From Cryptomeria japonica (taxonomy: Eukaryota; Streptophyta; Pinopsida; Cupressales; Cupressaceae), in NCBI RefSeq assembly GCF_030272615.1, contig NC_081406.1, positions 472,058,400-472,122,399 of the forward strand: DNA of 64,000 nt. The letters run 5' to 3'. Below are positions 21,026 through 33,022 of this stretch, in pieces. Position numbers and translations under genes: made by a program. The notes under the pieces are model-generated. The model searched no databases and had not been told where the DNA came from. It saw only the letters and a list, made by a program, of their open reading frames with translations. Positions within the stretch are counted from its first letter, which is position 1. Every line of letters starts with the position of its first letter.

Positions 21026-22498
21026 TGATGCTATGCAAAAAGGATCTTAGGAAACACAAACATAAGACAAGCATAGTCAAATGTTAGTGTTAGTATCATA
21101 AACGAAATACAATCCTAAGCAAGAATATCAAGAGAGATATCAAACATTTAATTTAAAGCATGCAAAAACAAAAGAAGACACAAGACCCCTCCAAATGCTT
21201 GCCAACATGTTCATAACTGCTCCTCCCTTGTTCCTCTCTTGTCCAAGTTCCACATGAGTGTAGCCCTCATCTTTTTTCACTACTATGGAAGTCTTATGGA
21301 GATTCAAGATTTAAAAATGATTAAAAGATGCAAATGCAAGCTAAATATGAGAAAACACCTAATTAAGCTCTATTGATTTTAACCAAAAAACAATGTAAAT
21401 TAGATTATGATTTGCTCCTAAAATGCTCTCTTAAATCTTACTATAAATTAGATGCATACAAGATTTCTAGATTTGGATTATGAAGGAATGGGCTCTATTT
21501 AAAGGGAAAATAGAGAAATGGATGGTTGAGATTGAGTAATCTTAACAAGGGTCAAGATTGAAAGATTTATGATCTTTGTGAGGACTCTTAACCCAATCCC
21601 AGGATGACAAAATTCATCATGAGATGTCTTGAGAGGAGAGGGAAGAAGCATTAAATGCTTGAGATGACATGAAGGTTAGCTTGAGAGGTAAGTTTAAGCT
21701 TGATTTGAATGAATAAAGCCTTTTATCCAATGAATAATGCTTTTATTTAATGGATAGACTCTTGTGCAAGAGTTAGTGGGGATAACCATGGTCAAAGCAA
21801 TGAATGCTTGAGGAGACACATGAGTTAAATGGAGGTTGAGTTAGAGGTAAAGACTCTAAACATGTGGGCAAGTGGAATTAACCATTAATGGTTATGTAAG
21901 AGCCATAAATGGTCATGTAAGAACCATTAATGGTTTGGAAAACTTTAGGGGTTAACTTGTTGGAGACATAAAGCATTTAATGCTTTTCAAAGACTTTGGA
22001 GGCTTTGAGAAGTGACCTCAAGTTGCTTAGGGATGTGACAATAATTAGGGGATGGGTTTAGGCTAACTAGGAATGGTTTAGAAGAATCTAGAATGAATTT
22101 AGGATGGAAGTGGGCTTGGTGGGTGAGGGAAAATAGGATTTTAATTAAAATAAAATTACTTTATTTCAAGAAAATAGGTGCAACTTTCATTTGTAGGAGA
22201 ATGAAAGTTGTGGGGGGGGGGGGGGCGGGGAGTTTAGGGATTTAAATAAATGTTTTATTATTTATTTAAAAGAGGAAAGGGGGTTAAATTAAATAAATGT
22301 GTTTTGTTCATTTAATTGATTTTGAGTGTGGCTTAATGAATGAATTTAAATAAATTGAATAATTTATTTAATTAATAGGAGAAGAGTTTGAGGATGAATT
22401 AATTAAATATTAATTTAATTAACTGATGATTGATGGTTAAATAATCAAATAAATAGTAGATATTCATTTAATTAAGTTAATAGATTTATGTGACTACA
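21026..22498 (-). repeat. 5' LTR of element C
   Basis: This 1473-bp LTR pairs with 4140-5602. On the plus strand it runs TGATGCTATGC to GTGACTACA and is followed by CATAC (22499-22503). It includes a long G run near 22212-22225 and the same A+T-rich end as its partner. Confidence 0.92.
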
Positions 22499-22503
22499 CA
22501 TAC

Positions 22504-22971
22504 CATGTCTTTTTCATCAGTCAATGCATAACCATCTGGCTACTCAATGTATACTTCTTCTAGTATTCCATTAAAATTTTTTGACTTCACATCCATTTGA
22601 TATACTTTGAATCCCTTATGTGTTGTAAATGCAAGTAAAGTTCTGACACCTTCTAGTTTAGCAACTGGTGCAAAAGTCTCACCATAATCTTCTCCTTGTT
22701 CCTGTGCATAACCTTTGGAAACCAATCTAGGTTTGTTTCAGACTACTACACCATCTTCATTCAGCTTGTTCCTGAATACCCACTTAGTACCTATCACATT
22801 TGTATTCACCGGTTTGGGTACTAGGGTCCATGTATTGTTCTTCTCAATTTTTCCAAGCTCCTCCTCCATAGCTTTAACCCAATGATCATCTCCAAATGCT
22901 TCCTTAGCAATTCTAGGCTCAATAGTGGAGATCATGCAAGATTTTTCTCTAATTCTTCTTCTGGTTAACAC
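22504..22971 (-). pseudogene. Copia reverse transcriptase N-terminal half (element B)
   Basis: The minus-strand reading contains A-M-E-E-E-L-G-K-I-E-K-N-N-T-W-T-L-V, V-I-G-T-K-W-V-F-R-N-K-L, L-V-S-K-G-Y-A-Q-E-Q-G-E-D-Y-G-E-T-F-A-P-V and Y-Q-M-D-V-K-S. This is the fingers region and first catalytic Asp of a copia RT. Two stops break it: TGA near 22735 where the family has Arg (CGA to TGA), and TAG near 22538 where the family has Gln (Y-I-E-Q-P-D-G). It continues at 4134 beyond C. Confidence 0.9.
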
Positions 22972-23093
22972 TCCAACATCCTTATCTCCAATAATCTAGT
23001 CAGGATTTTTATTGAGTCTCACATACCTTGGAATAATATGATCATTATCTTCAGGTCATCTTCTTTATTATCATCATCTTCTACTGAATCTAC

Positions 23094-24529
23094 CTATTCT
23101 GGTTGAACTGGTACAACAACATTCTCTTTCTTAGTTTCAGGTTTCACATGTTCTGGTTCCAAAAAGAAAATGCAAGGGTCTTCATCCTTTTTCTCCACAT
23201 TGGTTTCCCCTAGGACTTCAGGATACTCATCGACTTGAACATCAACACTCTCAATGATTCTCTGTGTCCGGTTGTTATAACATTTGTAGGCCTTACTCTT
23301 GGTGGAGTAACCAAGAAATATACCTTCATCACTTTGAGCCTCAAACTTGCTAACATAGTCACCTCTCTTAATAAAACATTTTCTACCAAATATCTTGAAA
23401 TAACTAACATTAGGTGATCTACCATACCAATATTCATAAGGAGTCTTGTCCTTACCTCTTTTTGCCAAAATCCGGTTCATAGTGTAGATAGTTGTGCTGA
23501 TAGCTTCTCTCCAAAAAGTTCTTGCTACACCTCGTTGTATCAACATCGTCTTAGCAGCTTCAACAACTGACCAGTTGTTCCTCTCTACAATACCATTTTG
23601 TTGTGGTGTCCTCGGTGCAGAAAGATGTCGTTTGATACCATTTTCTTCACAATATCTTTAGTGAATTCCTCAGAAATAAATTCACCACCTTGATCAGTCC
23701 TCATACACTTTATTTTCTTACCACTCTCCTTTTTAGCTAAGGTCCTGAATGCCTTGAACTTACTAAATGCTTCTATTTTATCCTTCAAGAATGTGACCCA
23801 CATCATCCTTGAGTAATCATCAATGAAAATCATAAAATATCTCTCACCTTGAATACTTTTAATACTTATTGGTCCACAGAGGTCTGTATGAAACAAATCT
23901 AATAGATATTCCACTGAAAAAGATTTACTCTTAAAAGTTGAGGATGTCATATTTCCCAACTGACATTCCTTACATAGAGCATTAACCAGTTTTACCAACT
24001 GAGGAAAACCTCTCACTGTCTTGGACTTACTCACTTTAACAATGCTATCAAAATTTATATGACAAAATCTCCTATGCCAAAGCCAACTACCATCTACTTT
24101 AGCAATTAGACAGTTGTTGACTTTAGGGTTTAGGTGAATCAGGTTACCTTTAGTCTGCTTTTCGATTGCAATCAGTTCACCTTTTCTCCCATAGATTTTG
24201 CACATACCATTCTTAAACTCCAATGGATATCCTCTATCATTGAGTTGAGAAACACTTAAAAGATTGTGCTTTAATCCTTCAACCCAGTAGACATCATTTG
24301 CATCACTATTTCCATTAAGAGAAATAGTTCCCTTACCTTTAACCATGCAGGGCGAGTCATCACCAAATCTTACAACTCCACCATCAAATTCCTTCAAAGA
24401 AATAAATTTGCTCCGGTCATCAGTCATATGATGTGAATAACCACTATCAATGATCCAATCATCATAATTATCCATGCAAGAAACTAAAGCCTTCTGATAA
24501 GATTTTTCCTCTTTAATGTCTACAAACAC
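23094..24529 (-). pseudogene. Copia protease and integrase (element B)
   Basis: The reading begins with protease motif W-I-I-D-S-G-Y-S-H-H-M (Asp-Ser-Gly intact). It continues through the pre-integrase stretch V-E-G-L-K-H-N-L-L-S-V-S-Q-L, the integrase zinc finger (W-H-R-R-F-C-H, C-K-E-C-Q-L-G) and the core with H-T-D-L-C-G-P and R-T-D-Q-G-G-E-F. A one-base frameshift near 23655 precedes Q-N-G-I-V-E-R-N. The C-terminal part (A-R-T-F-W-R-E-A, F-L-G-Y-S-T-K-S-K-A-Y) runs to 23094 in the new frame. Confidence 0.9.
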
Positions 24530-24661
24530 AATGTCTTCATTAGCATCACCCTCTGATTCCTCATCTGTGATACCACCATCAACTGCAATAAGACAATCTC
24601 TTTTGTCTTTTCCCTTGTACTTCTTGAACTTCTCTCACTTGTGCTCATTATTACCATTAGT

Positions 24662-25498
24662 TCAGTTAACTGCAATGTTTCCAATCTTGTTGAATGCAAA
24701 ACATTTCAAAGATAATTTACCTCCATATTTACCGATACCTCTGGGCAACTGCTTGGCCAACACTGCTTTAAGGTAAACCAAACTGTCTTCATCATCAACT
24801 TCTCTGCTAGATCTAGATTCATAACTGTGACTGACATCTCTATTTTTCCTCATAGATGGGTTAGAAATTGAAGCTCTAAATGCAGATTCAGATTTTTTAA
24901 CACTACCATAATAACCATTTAATTCAAAAGCAGTAGGCTTACCAATGATGGAGTCAAGGGTTACCTTAGTTTTGTCAATTGACTTTAGCTCCTGATTGAT
25001 TGCAACTCGGATAGTGTAGACTGGTAGCAGGGTTCTCAACACCTTACTAACCACCGTGGAATCTTCCACTTTACCACCAACACTCTTAAGCTCACCAACT
25101 ATCTCTTTTATCCTTTAACCATACTGTTGGATATTCCCACTTTCAGCCATCCTTATGTCATCAAACTTTCCTCTTAGACTATCTTCTTTGGCAATCTTCA
25201 CAAGTTCATCATCGCTATAAATCTCTTCAAGTTTCTTCCATACCTCATATGCAGTCTCCAAACCATGGACATCTACATATTCTGCATTAGACAAAGGACT
25301 GATAATAGCCTCCAGTGCTTGATTGTTTTCTTGTTGCTCTTTCTTCTGATCATCAGTCATAATCCCACTAGGTGCAACATATTGAGTACCAACATGTTCC
25401 CAGTATTGACTTCCTAGAGTCTTGATATAAATTTTAATTCTATCACTCCATATTCTATAGTTCTCTTTATTAAACTTTGAAACTTCCTTCTTCATCAC
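24662..25498 (-). pseudogene. Copia gag (element B)
   Basis: The frame starts at Met 25498. The reading shows the copia gag core (Y-R-I-W-S-D-R-I-K-I-Y, L-E-E-I-Y-S-D-D, L-R-G-K-F-D-D-I-R-M) and, after a TAA near 25113, L-R-T-L-L-P-V-Y-T-I-R-V. The nucleocapsid knuckle is destroyed: C-F-A-F-N-K-I-G-N where the family has C-x2-C-x4-H. The PBS lies just upstream. Confidence 0.85.
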
Positions 25499-25554
25499 GT
25501 TCTACAAGACCTTTACCTCAATTTGTTAGGCTTAGACCTTAGAGGAGCTGAGAA

Positions 25555-25566
25555 GCTCTGATACCA
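25555..25566 (-). other. Primer-binding site of B (initiator tRNA-Met)
   Basis: The minus strand reads TGGTATCAGAGC two bases inside the right LTR (25569-26980). This fixes the orientation of B as minus. Confidence 0.9.
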
Positions 25567-25568
25567 AT

Positions 25569-26980
25569 TGATGGTATGATGAAAGAATAAGGATCCGGTG
25601 AACTATTGAGAGGGGGGGGGGGGTGAATTGGTAGATAGAAAAACTGATATAAAATTTCACCAATCTCAGAATCAATCTCTCAAAGTAAACTATAAACTGA
25701 CAAGTTAAACCACTGAATTATAAATGCAATATCACTATCAAGATAAACCAGTTAGCTGTTATAACAGATTAACAATAAACAACTTGAAACTTACAAACAT
25801 CCAAATAATTTACTAACATAAGTAAAACCTCATTTCAGATTGTTGTCGATTATCATAACTTATCAAAGTGGATTAAGTAGTTAATAAATTCAACCATAGT
25901 AAACATAACCACACAACCGTTCACCACTTGACACAATATTTTGATGTGGAAACCCAAATGGGAAAAACCACAGTGAGATGAGACTCACAAGATAACTATT
26001 TGAACTCTTCTGAAGTTCACCCTGTTAGGAGCCAAGCCTGTTAAAGCTTTTACAAAAAGTCTTGTTAAGAACAAATCTTGTTAGGGACCACCCAGTTAAG
26101 GGATTGACTATAATGCCCAATTAGAAGCAATACCTTGTGAGGAGTAACCTCGGTAGAGGATTTGAAATCCAAGCTAATGGACCACATGGTTAGAGGATTT
26201 GAATAACACTAAGCTTGTTAGATCTTACCCGGTTAGGGGATTTTACTACTGTAATTGTTAGAAAACAACATGAGTTTGTTGATCTATTTAAATAGTACTA
26301 CACTTGCTTGTTTAGATCCTTTTCATGCTCCTATCTGCCTTTACACAAACTATAGATACATCATCCAGTTTGGCAACCACACACTCAACTAAAACTTTGC
26401 CAACTCTGAAACAAAACAAATCATCAACCTTATAAATAAATCAATAGGTCGGTAACACAACAAAAACCTAATTCTCTCATAGAGATTACAAACCAATCCG
26501 TTCAAGTATGATCGTTGGATTACACAAAAATCTCTGCACATCATTCAAGATAGCCTCAACCGCTCCTTGATCACCACTTCATCAAACTCAGTAACTCATC
26601 ACACATTTTGCATTACATGCAATATACTTGCTCATTCCCAAGATAAAAACCGTTATCTCAACACGTCAAAAACACTTTGAAACTCTCTTCGTCCAACTTG
26701 CATACGTGACATATGATTACCGCTCATCATCAGATTATAAACCAATACAACCAACTTAATTGGTTAAGGTTTATCAAATCAACAGGTAGGGTTTACCAGT
26801 TCAACTCTCCAATACTTAGCAATACCAATTCACTCCATAAACTTACCCACCGATTATAGTTCCCTTCACTAGCTCTCCCTATCGGTTACAAAACAATATT
26901 ATAATAATATCATTACCCTTTAATTGACATCAATGACAACATAACAAATCATTAATGCAATCTTCATGCAAATGCCAACA
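25569..26980 (-). repeat. 5' LTR of element B
   Basis: This 1412-bp LTR runs TGATGGTATGATG to AATGCCAACA on the plus strand. It includes a 13-base G run near 25612 just inside its end, the GGAAACCCAAATGGGAAAAACC box near 25950, and a chain of about eleven CCTGTTAGG-like units at 26020-26250. It is uninterrupted and served as the reference for the broken left LTR. Confidence 0.93.
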
Positions 26981-28224
26981 AATTTCTATACTCATGTAAT
27001 GAGATATACTAGCATGTGGTCATACAGATGAACACTACATAAGATGCAGATATTTTTGGTGTGTCAATATACTTGGTCATTTGATACCAGACTACACGAG
27101 ACTTGAGACATAATGGTGGGAAAAGTGGATAATGAGATGAAAGGTAGAATATATGGAGGTGAAAGAGCTTCTTGTGCTATTATCATCATTGAGCTTTATT
27201 ATGGAAAATAGGTTATGACCATCCAGGTATAAGTTTGACCTAGAAAGTAATTGTACCCATTTGCATGGAGATCACACAATTACAGAAAAGGAATGCCCTA
27301 GCTCACACTAGACTCACACTGTCCTCATATCCTTGGATGAGAAATAGTATTACTAAGAGACAATCCACTAACAACAAAATAGGTGAGCATACCCCATCCT
27401 CACTTTTCTAGTCAAAGACATCCTAGAAAAGCTAAAAGTCATGTCACCTAAAAAGATAAAATAAAAAGAAAAATAAAGACTTGACACCATCATAAAATAA
27501 AATCCTTAATTTATTAGTGTTTCATGCCATATATATTCACATGTTTGATATGGTCACAAAGTTGTTATCCTAATAAAGGACAGATTATGCTGAAAATTCT
27601 ATTATTGCCAAAGTCTACCAAAAGATTTGATTTGTGAAAGCATATTGTTGCTTGCGTCTAATATGAAATTGACTGAATCTATGAAACTGATAATTTTTTA
27701 CAAAGAAGAACATAACTTTATTGTGGATTTATGATGCAAGTGATATTTTGTTGTGGATTGTGCACAAAAAGGAGGAATGAAAAGATGATGCTCCTCAAAA
27801 CATACGATGCTCAGGGTTCCACTTCCATCACTAGATTTAGGATTTTTCCCCCAATGATAGATAGGACCTGATTTATTATGGAAGGAAAGGGTGAAGAATG
27901 CTTATTATGGATGGGGAACCATTCTTAGGTAGATCAATAACAAGTGATGATGGGAATGGGTAAATTTATTATGGAATGATAGGCTATGAGTGTAAGTAAA
28001 GTGAAAAGGGAAAAGACTGGATCCTGAAGGAGGGAGGAGAAGGGTCTCAAAACATGGCACCAATAACTCAATTTTCACCATGGTACTTTCCTAGGGCACC
28101 ACCGAAGTATTTCTCAACATTGGACGAATTTATTTCTCTTTACTTTTTTTGATTTTTCAAATTTTTGTGTCACAAGGCACCTGTTTGTTAGATTTTAACC
28201 ATAGCAACAATTTTTTTTCAATGT
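26981..28224 (-). other. 3' flank of element E, no gene seen
   Basis: Between B and the integrase tail of E there is no credible frame. 27780-28160 resembles the 3' untranslated part of C and so belongs to E. A 3' LTR of E was not found: there is no second copy in the window, and E may be truncated here by the insertion of B or by deletion. Confidence 0.5.
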
Positions 28225-29400
28225 TTATGTGTAAAAATTGCAAAGGTGCATGTTGTTGATAGGATCCTCCAAAGGTTCTCCATCTAGTGTCGAGAGATGA
28301 TATGCACCTAATCCATATACTATTGTGATGATGTAAGGGCCAAGACAATTTGGTTCAAACTTACCCTTTTTCTCTTCATCTTGTTGATTCTTAGGATTTT
28401 GTCTTAAGACTAAGTCACCCACCTCAAATGTGTGAGGCTTTACCTTATAATTATAGTTGCGACTCATTCATTGTTGGTACACTTTGAGATGGTTGTAAGA
28501 AGTTTGTCTATGCTCATCCAATAATTTCAAATCTCGTAGGTGGGAGACCTTGTAGTCTTCATCATTGGTAAGATATCACAAAGAGACTCATAGAGATGGT
28601 GGCTCAACCTTGATAGGCAAGATGGATTTGACACCATAGACAAGTGAATAAGGAGTGGCTCTAGTGGGTGTGCAAACACTTGTGTGATAGGCCCCTAGTG
28701 CAGGGTTGAGTTGGTATGCTAGTTACGACCAACATCATTGACTATCTTTTTGAGTATTTTGAGAATGGTTTTATTAGATGCCTCAACTTGACCATTACCT
28801 TGAGGGTAATATGGAGTGGAGAAGCAATGATGGATATGGAGTAGTCACAAAGCTCATGAACATCTTGATTCTTGAAAGGACGCCTATTATTGGTGATAAT
28901 AGAAAGGGGAACACTGTATCGACAAATGATATAGTTGAGAATGAAGGTTGTGATCTGTTTTCTAGTGACTTGGGTGAGAGGAATGACATTAATCCACTTA
29001 GTGAAGTACTTTGTGGTTGTAATGATAAATTTGTGGCCATTAGAAGAGGGAGGGTGAATCTTGCCCACAAAATCGAGCCCCCATGGGAAAAAGGTGCATG
29101 GAGTTACGTTCAACTAAATTTCCTGTGCTGGTGCATGAATGAGGTCTCCATGAATCTAACACTTCTTACACTTTCTAACAAACTGATATGAGTCTTTTTC
29201 CATATTAGGCTAGTAGTATCCAGTCCTCATTAGTTTCTTGGCTAAGGTTGGACCACTAGAGTGAGCAGTACATATATCTTTGTGAGCCTCATGTAACACA
29301 ATCTGAGCTTCATCACTTTCTAAACATAGAAGGAGAGTATCATCTAGACCCTGTCGGTAAAGGGTATCGGCTAAGATGACATATCAGGAGGATCGGTGAA
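28225..29400 (-). pseudogene. Ty3/gypsy integrase (element E)
   Basis: From high to low coordinates: the zinc-finger region (L-H-E-A-H, C-K-K-C) at about 29310-29150; the core W-G-L-D-F-V-G-K-I-H-P-P-S-S-N-G-H at about 29090; the segment I-I-T-N-N-R-R-P-F where the family has I-I-T-D-N-G-R-P-F, so the second catalytic Asp is Asn; and the C-terminal tail V-K-P-H-T-F-E-V-G-D-L-V-L-R. Frameshifts and stops separate these parts. It is inactive. Confidence 0.85.
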
Positions 29401-29799
29401 TGACAATACGATGTTGGTTGTTGGAAAGGTTAGGTGGAATGATATTTTTGCAAAGACAAGTGAAAATGTTACCATACCAAGGGGAATCAGGACCAACAAC
29501 ACATATCATTTTTGTAGGAGTGATCTCATACGGGGGAACCAAAAGATTATCCACCAAGAACTCATAGCGGGCACGGGGGCTTCACTTAATGAACTTGAGT
29601 TATAACATGTTCATTCATGGAATACTAAATAATCACCCTATTTTCAAAAAATATTGCCCTAAAATCCTTTTTTGTCACCCCCTCCCAATACATAGGCTGA
29701 ATTAAAAGCCCCCCTATTTTCACTAAATATAATTTTTTTCATAGCCTGAATTAAAACCCCCTATTTTCATCGATAGTCAATATATTGTACCCTAATTTT

Positions 29800-30093
29800 T
29801 GGGATATTAAACCCCCCAATATGAATGCATGTGATATAATATTGCCTAACCAGTGAAGCCCTCATGGTAGTGGGTCTCATTCTAAGGCATGTCAATCAAA
29901 GAAGCAATAGTAGGCATGGCATTGGTAGCTCAATTATTATCCCTTAGAATTCTCTCAAAGATTATCTATGTGAAATATTGTTTGAAATCATCCACAATTT
30001 TCATGTAAGATATTAAATTTTCATCTTTAGTCTAGTAGTCATCATTTGCTTGACGAATCACAAGTTCAGAGTCCCCAAAACATGAAGTTCTTG
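29800..30093 (-). pseudogene. RNase H C-terminal part (element E)
   Basis: The reading C-F-G-D-S-E-L-V-I-R-Q-A-N-D-D-Y ends at the F insertion site. It is the third acidic motif of the Tat-type RNase H, continuous with 35061-35502 across F. Between about 29400 and 29800 C-rich text (CCCCCTATTTTC repeats) holds no readable frame. Confidence 0.7.
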
Positions 30094-30098
30094 AATCT

Positions 30099-30559
30099 TG
30101 TGAGATTTTGCCAAGATCAAGAGCTCAATGAAAAGTAAAAATAGAGAGACAAAATAGATGATAGAAATAAACTGTATTCTATCAAGAGAAAATATTGATT
30201 AGCTGGATCATCAATCATTACATACAATGAATATGAGCCTGCTTATATAGGCAAGGCTATATGGACATGTGAGCACACAAACATGACATGTGGCTCAATT
30301 AGAAACAAGGGTAGGTAGGAAATAGGTCTGGTAGGTAGGAGACACAATAAAATATTCCACATGAGGTGGATCACCCACCGAATGTGGAATGTAACAACAT
30401 GATAAGACCACAAAACGTGAAAATTCTCCTACACACACTATCCCAATGTGGCACACACACCCAAGTGTCTCATACCCAAACTACTATGATATGCATGTAC
30501 CTAAGTAAAATTAAGTAAGGTGTAATAATATCCAAAATGAATAATTAATTATACCAACA
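30099..30559 (-). repeat. 3' LTR of element F
   Basis: It pairs with 34596-35055. The minus strand contains CCTATATAAGCAGG (about 30240-30253), a likely TATA box. The polypurine tract is short, minus-strand ACGGGGGGT at 30560-30568. Confidence 0.92.
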
Positions 30560-30569
30560 ACCCCCCGTA

Positions 30570-31700
30570 ATTGCAACTTAGGGGAATGCACTTAAGTCTA
30601 AAATGTAACTAAGCAATGCAAGATGGGTCCTGACTACGAGACCATGTTAGGTACCCATGTACCAATGCAATGAAACCTCTCATAAAGAGGGGAAAGAGAG
30701 AAAAAATCAATGGGAAAAAACCCTCCCCCAAAAAGAGAGATGAAAACATATACATAGAAACTCTCATAGAAGTGTGTGAGGAACAAAACCCCATGTGAGG
30801 AAAAAGTCCCCCTTATATGAGAGAAGAAGAGAAGCTAGGTAGCCCCCCCTCAATGTAGAATCTGCACAAATGGTAGAAGCTTGAAGATGGATGAAGAAAC
30901 TTCTTGACGAACGTCAAACAAAATTCCTCCCCTTAGGAAGAAACAAAACCAAAGGTCTATCCATGAAGTCTCCCCAATCATGTAGGGAATATGTAGGAAA
31001 AAAACTCATGATGAATGGAATCTCTGAAAATTGCTCAAGTGTCCCCATGTCGATGCTGAAAGATATCCCCTCCAAAGGTGGTGAACTAATCCACATTGCT
31101 GAAAAAGGCACTCCAAGATCTAGTGGAGAAGAATGTAGAATAAGATCCAAAGACTCACATGTCTCCTCTAAGAATAAAGAGACCTCCTCAAACAGTTGTA
31201 TAAAAGTATCCACAATCATGTCAACCTTGAAAAATGATCATGTAGAGAATGCACAAGAGGGTCAGAGTGTTTCCTCGCAACAATCGAAGAAAGATCATCT
31301 TCATCAAATAGAAGATGAATTCCATCAATGATGTCTCCCAAATCTGCGATGTAGGACTCCACAAACAAACCTGCAATGTTTGTCAAGTAGTCATCACAAT
31401 GAACTGAAGCTGGAAGACAAGGAATATCCTACTGCACTAAATCACAAGGCAAAACTGTCACAATAGTTGCATCATCAAGTGCAATAGGTGATGTGATATC
31501 AATAAGAGGAGATAAAATGGAAGGCTCAAGAATAGGGTCACATGTGAGAATCCCCAAGTTCAAGTACCCAAAGTTCTCCTCAAAATTTGAATCATCAACA
31601 TAGGAATAATCAACCTCATCAATAAGACCAAAATGTGAAAAGGAGTACAACTAAGATGCATGATCAACTACCCTAGTCACAATGATAGCTCTAGTCTCCA
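30570..31700 (-). pseudogene. 3' part of F: open stretches of unknown nature after the protease
   Basis: After the pre-integrase remnant, the minus strand has open stretches at 31650-31429 (acidic, Y-S-F-S-H-F-G-L-I-D-E-V) and 31219-30914 (101 codons, Leu/Phe/Glu-rich). They do not resemble integrase or RT. They could be the tail of a gag-protease polyprotein special to this family or decayed filler. The plus-strand frame 30891-31331 overlaps them and is probably a shadow. Confidence 0.4.
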
Positions 31701-31739
31701 AGTCTCTAATGATAACTTAATCGGATGTGAACTCCATAG

Positions 31740-32129
31740 TTTTTCTTGTTGCCCCATGTGTGATTTGATAGATGGAAAGAAGATTGTTTGTCAAGTGGGG
31801 TACACACAACACATCATTGATTGAGTTATCCCTAATGGAAATAGATCCTTTCCCAATCACACCATATATGTATGATTGCCCATCAAAATATGCGGCATGT
31901 GGAAAGGCTCAAATGAAGAGAACATAGACTGCAAAGATGCCATATGATGAGAAGCCCCTGAATCTAGAAGCCATCTCCCCGAATCATGACTTGTCATAGC
32001 ACAAAGAGCTTGTCCCTTTCCTTTATCTTTCCCAAAAGAGTGATCCTTTCGTTTATCCTTTTCCTTGGAAGCCGAAGTAGACATTCTAGAAGGTAGGTTG
32101 ATTTTGTTCTTCTCAAGAAGATGCTTCAA
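31740..32129 (-). pseudogene. Copia protease and pre-integrase start (element F)
   Basis: The reading has W-L-L-D-S-G-A-S-H-H-M near 31970, an intact aspartic protease site, after a Lys-rich linker (K-E-K-D-K-R-K-D-H). It continues into S-I-S-I-R-D-N-S-I-N-D-V and L-T-N-N-L-L-S-I-Y-Q-I, the start of the pre-integrase domain. No integrase zinc finger follows. A TGA near 32160 separates it from the nucleocapsid in the same frame. Confidence 0.82.
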
Positions 32130-32168
32130 CTCATCAATATCCTTCTTGTAATAGTGATGTTCATCATG

Positions 32169-32974
32169 TCATGACTTCTTGCAATATGCACAAAAAATAT
32201 TGTCCTTATATGTTTTCTTCTTAGTTGAGAATGTAGAATCACCTTGTTGTGGAGAGAATGATTGTGCTCCATCTTGTTGTGGTTTTGAATTAGGTTGATT
32301 TTGATTCTTGCCTTTTCCTTGGTTGCTTTGATTCCCTTTATTAGCCACCAAAGCTTGTGGCTTTGAAGATTTGAGAATCCCCATCTTGGTCAACTTAGAT
32401 TGCTCAATTATCAACATCTTTGTGAATGCATCAAATGAGGGAGAAGTGTATGAGGACCTTGAGCTAACCTATGGGTGTGAAAGCTAGATACAAAGGCTAC
32501 ATACTCTGAAGGAAGTTTGTCCAACAAGTTATAAACCAATTGAGCATCCTTTTTGTCAATGTCATAATCCTTTAGCTTTTCTCTTAGCTCAATTGCTTTT
32601 GTGACAAAATCTTGGATTGTATCAAAATACTTGAGATCCAAAGTTGTGAGTTCACTATCAAGCTTGTAGCCCTTAATCTCATCAACTTGACTATATAATT
32701 TCTCATAAATATCCCAAGCCTCTTTAATTGTAGTACACTTATCAATGTGAAAAATGAGGTCATCTGATACATACTTTCTAAGAGTTCCAAGTGCCATAGT
32801 ATTCTTAGCGAGCCATTCAATTTGAGCATTAGGATCAACCTTAGGATCAAGTGGTGCTATAATAGTTCCATTTACATAATGAATGAGTCCTTTTTCCATT
32901 AGTTTACTCCATGCTTTAATCTTCCATGAAGCATAATTATGAGGAGTTAAAAGTGAAAATTTAGGATAACCCAT
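32169..32974 (-). pseudogene. Copia gag (element F)
   Basis: Met 32974 begins M-G-Y-P-K-F-S-L-L-T-P-H-N-Y-A-S-W-K-I-K, a typical UBN2-type copia gag. It continues with I-K-E-A-W-D-I-Y-E-K-L-Y and V-Y-N-L-L-D-K-L-P-S-E-Y. A one-base shift near 32445 moves the reading into the frame ending at 32169, with a Gln/Asn/Lys-rich linker and the knuckle C-A-Y-C-K-K-S-x-H, in which the last Cys is Tyr. Confidence 0.85.
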
Positions 32975-33022
32975 AGCACCCAAATGAAAAAACACAAGAT
33001 AGAGAGACACACAATCACACAA

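Larger units (their letters stand above)
4140..22498 (-). mobile_element. Ty3/gypsy (Tat/Athila-like) element C, gag-bearing deletion derivative with nested insertions
   Basis: Two LTRs (4140-5602 and 21026-22498, TG...CA) flank 15.4 kb of internal DNA, with TSD CATAT (4135-4139) and CATAC (22499-22503) inside the RT of B. Once A (9575-11096) and D (13550-20150) are removed the element is about 10 kb. On the minus strand the order is 5' LTR, a primer site resembling tRNA-Trp, a long leader, gag starting at 11564, the end of integrase (8080-7838), a 2.2-kb 3' region and the 3' LTR. Protease, RT, RNase H and the integrase core are missing, so it depended on a helper. Element E is a relative that retains pol. 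Confidence 0.9.
1..26980 (-). mobile_element. Ty1/copia LTR retrotransposon B, split by nested elements, left end outside window
   Basis: This is a minus-strand copia element with gag (25498-24662), protease/integrase (24529-23094), reverse transcriptase (22971-22504 continued at 4134) and RNase H (to 3050). The order gag-protease-integrase-RT-RNase H defines Ty1/copia. The RT continues across element C: the reading ends in K-D-M-V-C at 22504 and resumes at L-H-K-E-L-Y-G near 4130. Both LTRs start TGTTGGCATTTG on the minus strand. The right LTR is 1412 bp, and the left, once the solo LTR is removed and about 239 bp off-window is allowed for, is about the same. Stops and frameshifts in every domain make it dead. 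The left TSD is outside the window, so the TSD cannot be checked. Confidence 0.9.

Noticed and set aside
30891-31331. Plus-strand gene in F
   Set aside because: It opposes the element's direction and overlaps minus-strand frames; no domain recognised.
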